Source: Acidimicrobiia bacterium (GTDB lineage Bacteria > Actinomycetota > Acidimicrobiia > Spongiisociales > UBA5794). Taken from it: DNA of 7,209 nucleotides. Below are positions 6,576 through 7,209 of the stretch, one piece after another; position 1 is the stretch's first letter, and each line of letters begins with the position of its first letter. The notes beneath the pieces are model-generated. The model had not been told where the DNA came from. It did no database searches and saw only the letters and a list, made by a program, of their open reading frames with translations. The stretch spans positions 1 through 7,209 of the forward strand of contig JAUVNV010000131.1 of assembly GCA_030599515.1 (NCBI GenBank). Direction: 5' to 3'. The translations under genes and the position numbers were made by a program.

Positions 6576-7209
6576 TCCACCATCCCGAATGTCACTCTGA
6601 GTTCGCCCTCCAGTAGTTTGGCACCCAGAACGTGCCGCCGACGGAGAGAATCCGGCAGCACGATCGATCGTCGATAGGGGCCGACCGTGACGAACAACTC
6701 GTGCTCGTGGCGCATCATGTCGACGTCCGAGTGTTCGACGAACGGCATACCGACGATCATCACGACATTCTCCCCGTCCTCCTCCACACGGAAGGGGCGG
6801 CCTTCCGACAGACGATCTGTGGGATCGGTCTCGGCGAAGAGCTCCTCGCCGACCATTCTGAGCCGGTCCGGGCCGACCATCTCCTCGTCGAAGAGACGCA
6901 GTCTCCGGATGTCCACGTCGGCGAATCCCTCTTCGATAGACTCGAGGTGCGTCGCCTGGATCTCCCTCCACCGATCGAAGTAGGGGTCGGTCACGGCGTC
7001 CGGGAGAACACGATTCACGATCGCCGAATCGACGGCATATCCGAACAGACCGAGGTACGTGTAGGTGCGACGGGCCTCGGCGATGACCATCTTCTCCGGG
7101 TTCATCACCAGACGCGTCGACGTGATCTCGGGATCACCGAGGATCTCGCGAACGCCATCGATGCGCTCGTAGAAGCGGGATACGGAGTCGAACACCTGCT
7201 CATCTGCGA
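6572..7209 (-). CDS. ArsA-family ATPase, C-terminal part with HSP20-like domain, 5' end beyond the window
   Basis: About 210 C-terminal residues of an ArsA/GET3-like P-loop ATPase are present. The frame runs open to the right edge, so the P-loop and switch motifs lie outside. Visible are VFDSVSRFYERIDGVREIL, the VMNPEKMVIAEARR segment and VNRVLPD (about nt 7105-7000), typical of the last part of the ATPase fold. An alpha/beta stretch follows, then an HSP20-like beta-sandwich (about nt 6799-6581) with MPFVEHSDVDM and VGPYRRSIVLPD. This arrangement matches ArsA-like proteins carrying the ArsA_HSP20 domain. GTG at 7195 is an internal Val codon, not a start. Despite the name, such actinobacterial proteins are not shown to pump arsenite; no arsenic gene is present here. 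Membrane-protein targeting or another ATP-driven role is possible. It precedes the 64-residue gene with an ATGA overlap. Confidence 0.85.
   Translation of the reverse strand, partial: ADEQVFDSVSRFYERIDGVREILGDPEITSTRLVMNPEKMVIAEARRTYTYLGLFGYAVDSAIVNRVLPDAVTDPYFDRWREIQATHLESIEEGFADVDIRRLRLFDEEMVGPDRLRMVGEELFAETDPTDRLSEGRPFRVEEDGENVVMIVGMPFVEHSDVDMMRHEHELFVTVGPYRRSIVLPDSLRRRHVLGAKLLEGELRVTFGMVE

Noticed and set aside
6576..6971. Upstream extension of the 64-residue protein to 196 residues
   Set aside because: The extension runs antiphase through the conserved HSP20-like and ATPase regions, and its sequence is rich in Arg, Gly and Ser like other shadows. Only the part after the ATGA overlap looks protein-like.
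6572..7209. Arsenic resistance function for the ArsA-like gene
   Set aside because: No arsB, arsC, arsD or arsR is present, and the family with a C-terminal HSP20-like domain is widespread in actinobacteria without ars context.

Overview
The window is about 62% GC (estimated by eye) and carries seven densely packed genes. The strand layout, codon use and gene families (a short-form GlgP like that of mycobacteria, a zinc-binding ROK glucokinase, an ArsA-type ATPase with a C-terminal HSP20-like domain, and a COG4880 beta-propeller lipoprotein) suggest an actinomycete-type bacterium (Actinomycetota), perhaps Acidimicrobiia or a relative. The class is inference. I see no mobile elements, CRISPR array, tRNA, rRNA or phage genes. 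No stretch over 300 bases lacks a gene; the longest spacer is 110 bases.

Layout. (1) Bases 1-1572, plus strand: the C-terminal two thirds or so of an alpha-glucan phosphorylase, cut by the left edge. (2) Bases 1683-4226, minus strand: a tight three-gene unit read right to left, comprising a ROK sugar kinase (probable glucokinase), a DUF1232 membrane protein that overlaps it by four bases, and an AlaC-type alanine transaminase 55 bases further on. (3) Bases 4227-4313: an 87-base divergent spacer that must carry the promoters or leaders for both sides. (4) Bases 4314-6308, plus strand: a secreted lipoprotein with a C-terminal beta-propeller. Its start is fixed by a GGAGG ribosome binding site and a lipobox. 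(5) Bases 6381-7209, minus strand: the 3' part of an ArsA-type ATPase (cut by the right edge), then a 64-residue protein overlapping it by ATGA.

How the genes fit together. Phosphorylase (glucose-1-phosphate from glycogen), glucokinase (glucose-6-phosphate from free glucose) and AlaC (pyruvate to alanine) are all central carbon enzymes. The kinase, DUF1232 and AlaC genes are probably co-transcribed; the phosphorylase is convergent and therefore separately transcribed. The ArsA-like ATPase with its coupled small protein is a separate unit. The beta-propeller lipoprotein stands alone and has no assigned function.

The least ordinary signals are two: degenerate 7-base tandem repeats (GT at the start of each unit, mostly GTNNTNN) in both convergent intergenic spacers, each beside a hairpin; and the small acidic-tailed protein coupled to the ArsA/HSP20-like ATPase. 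I do not see convincing evidence for a wholly new system here; most of the window is ordinary housekeeping sequence.
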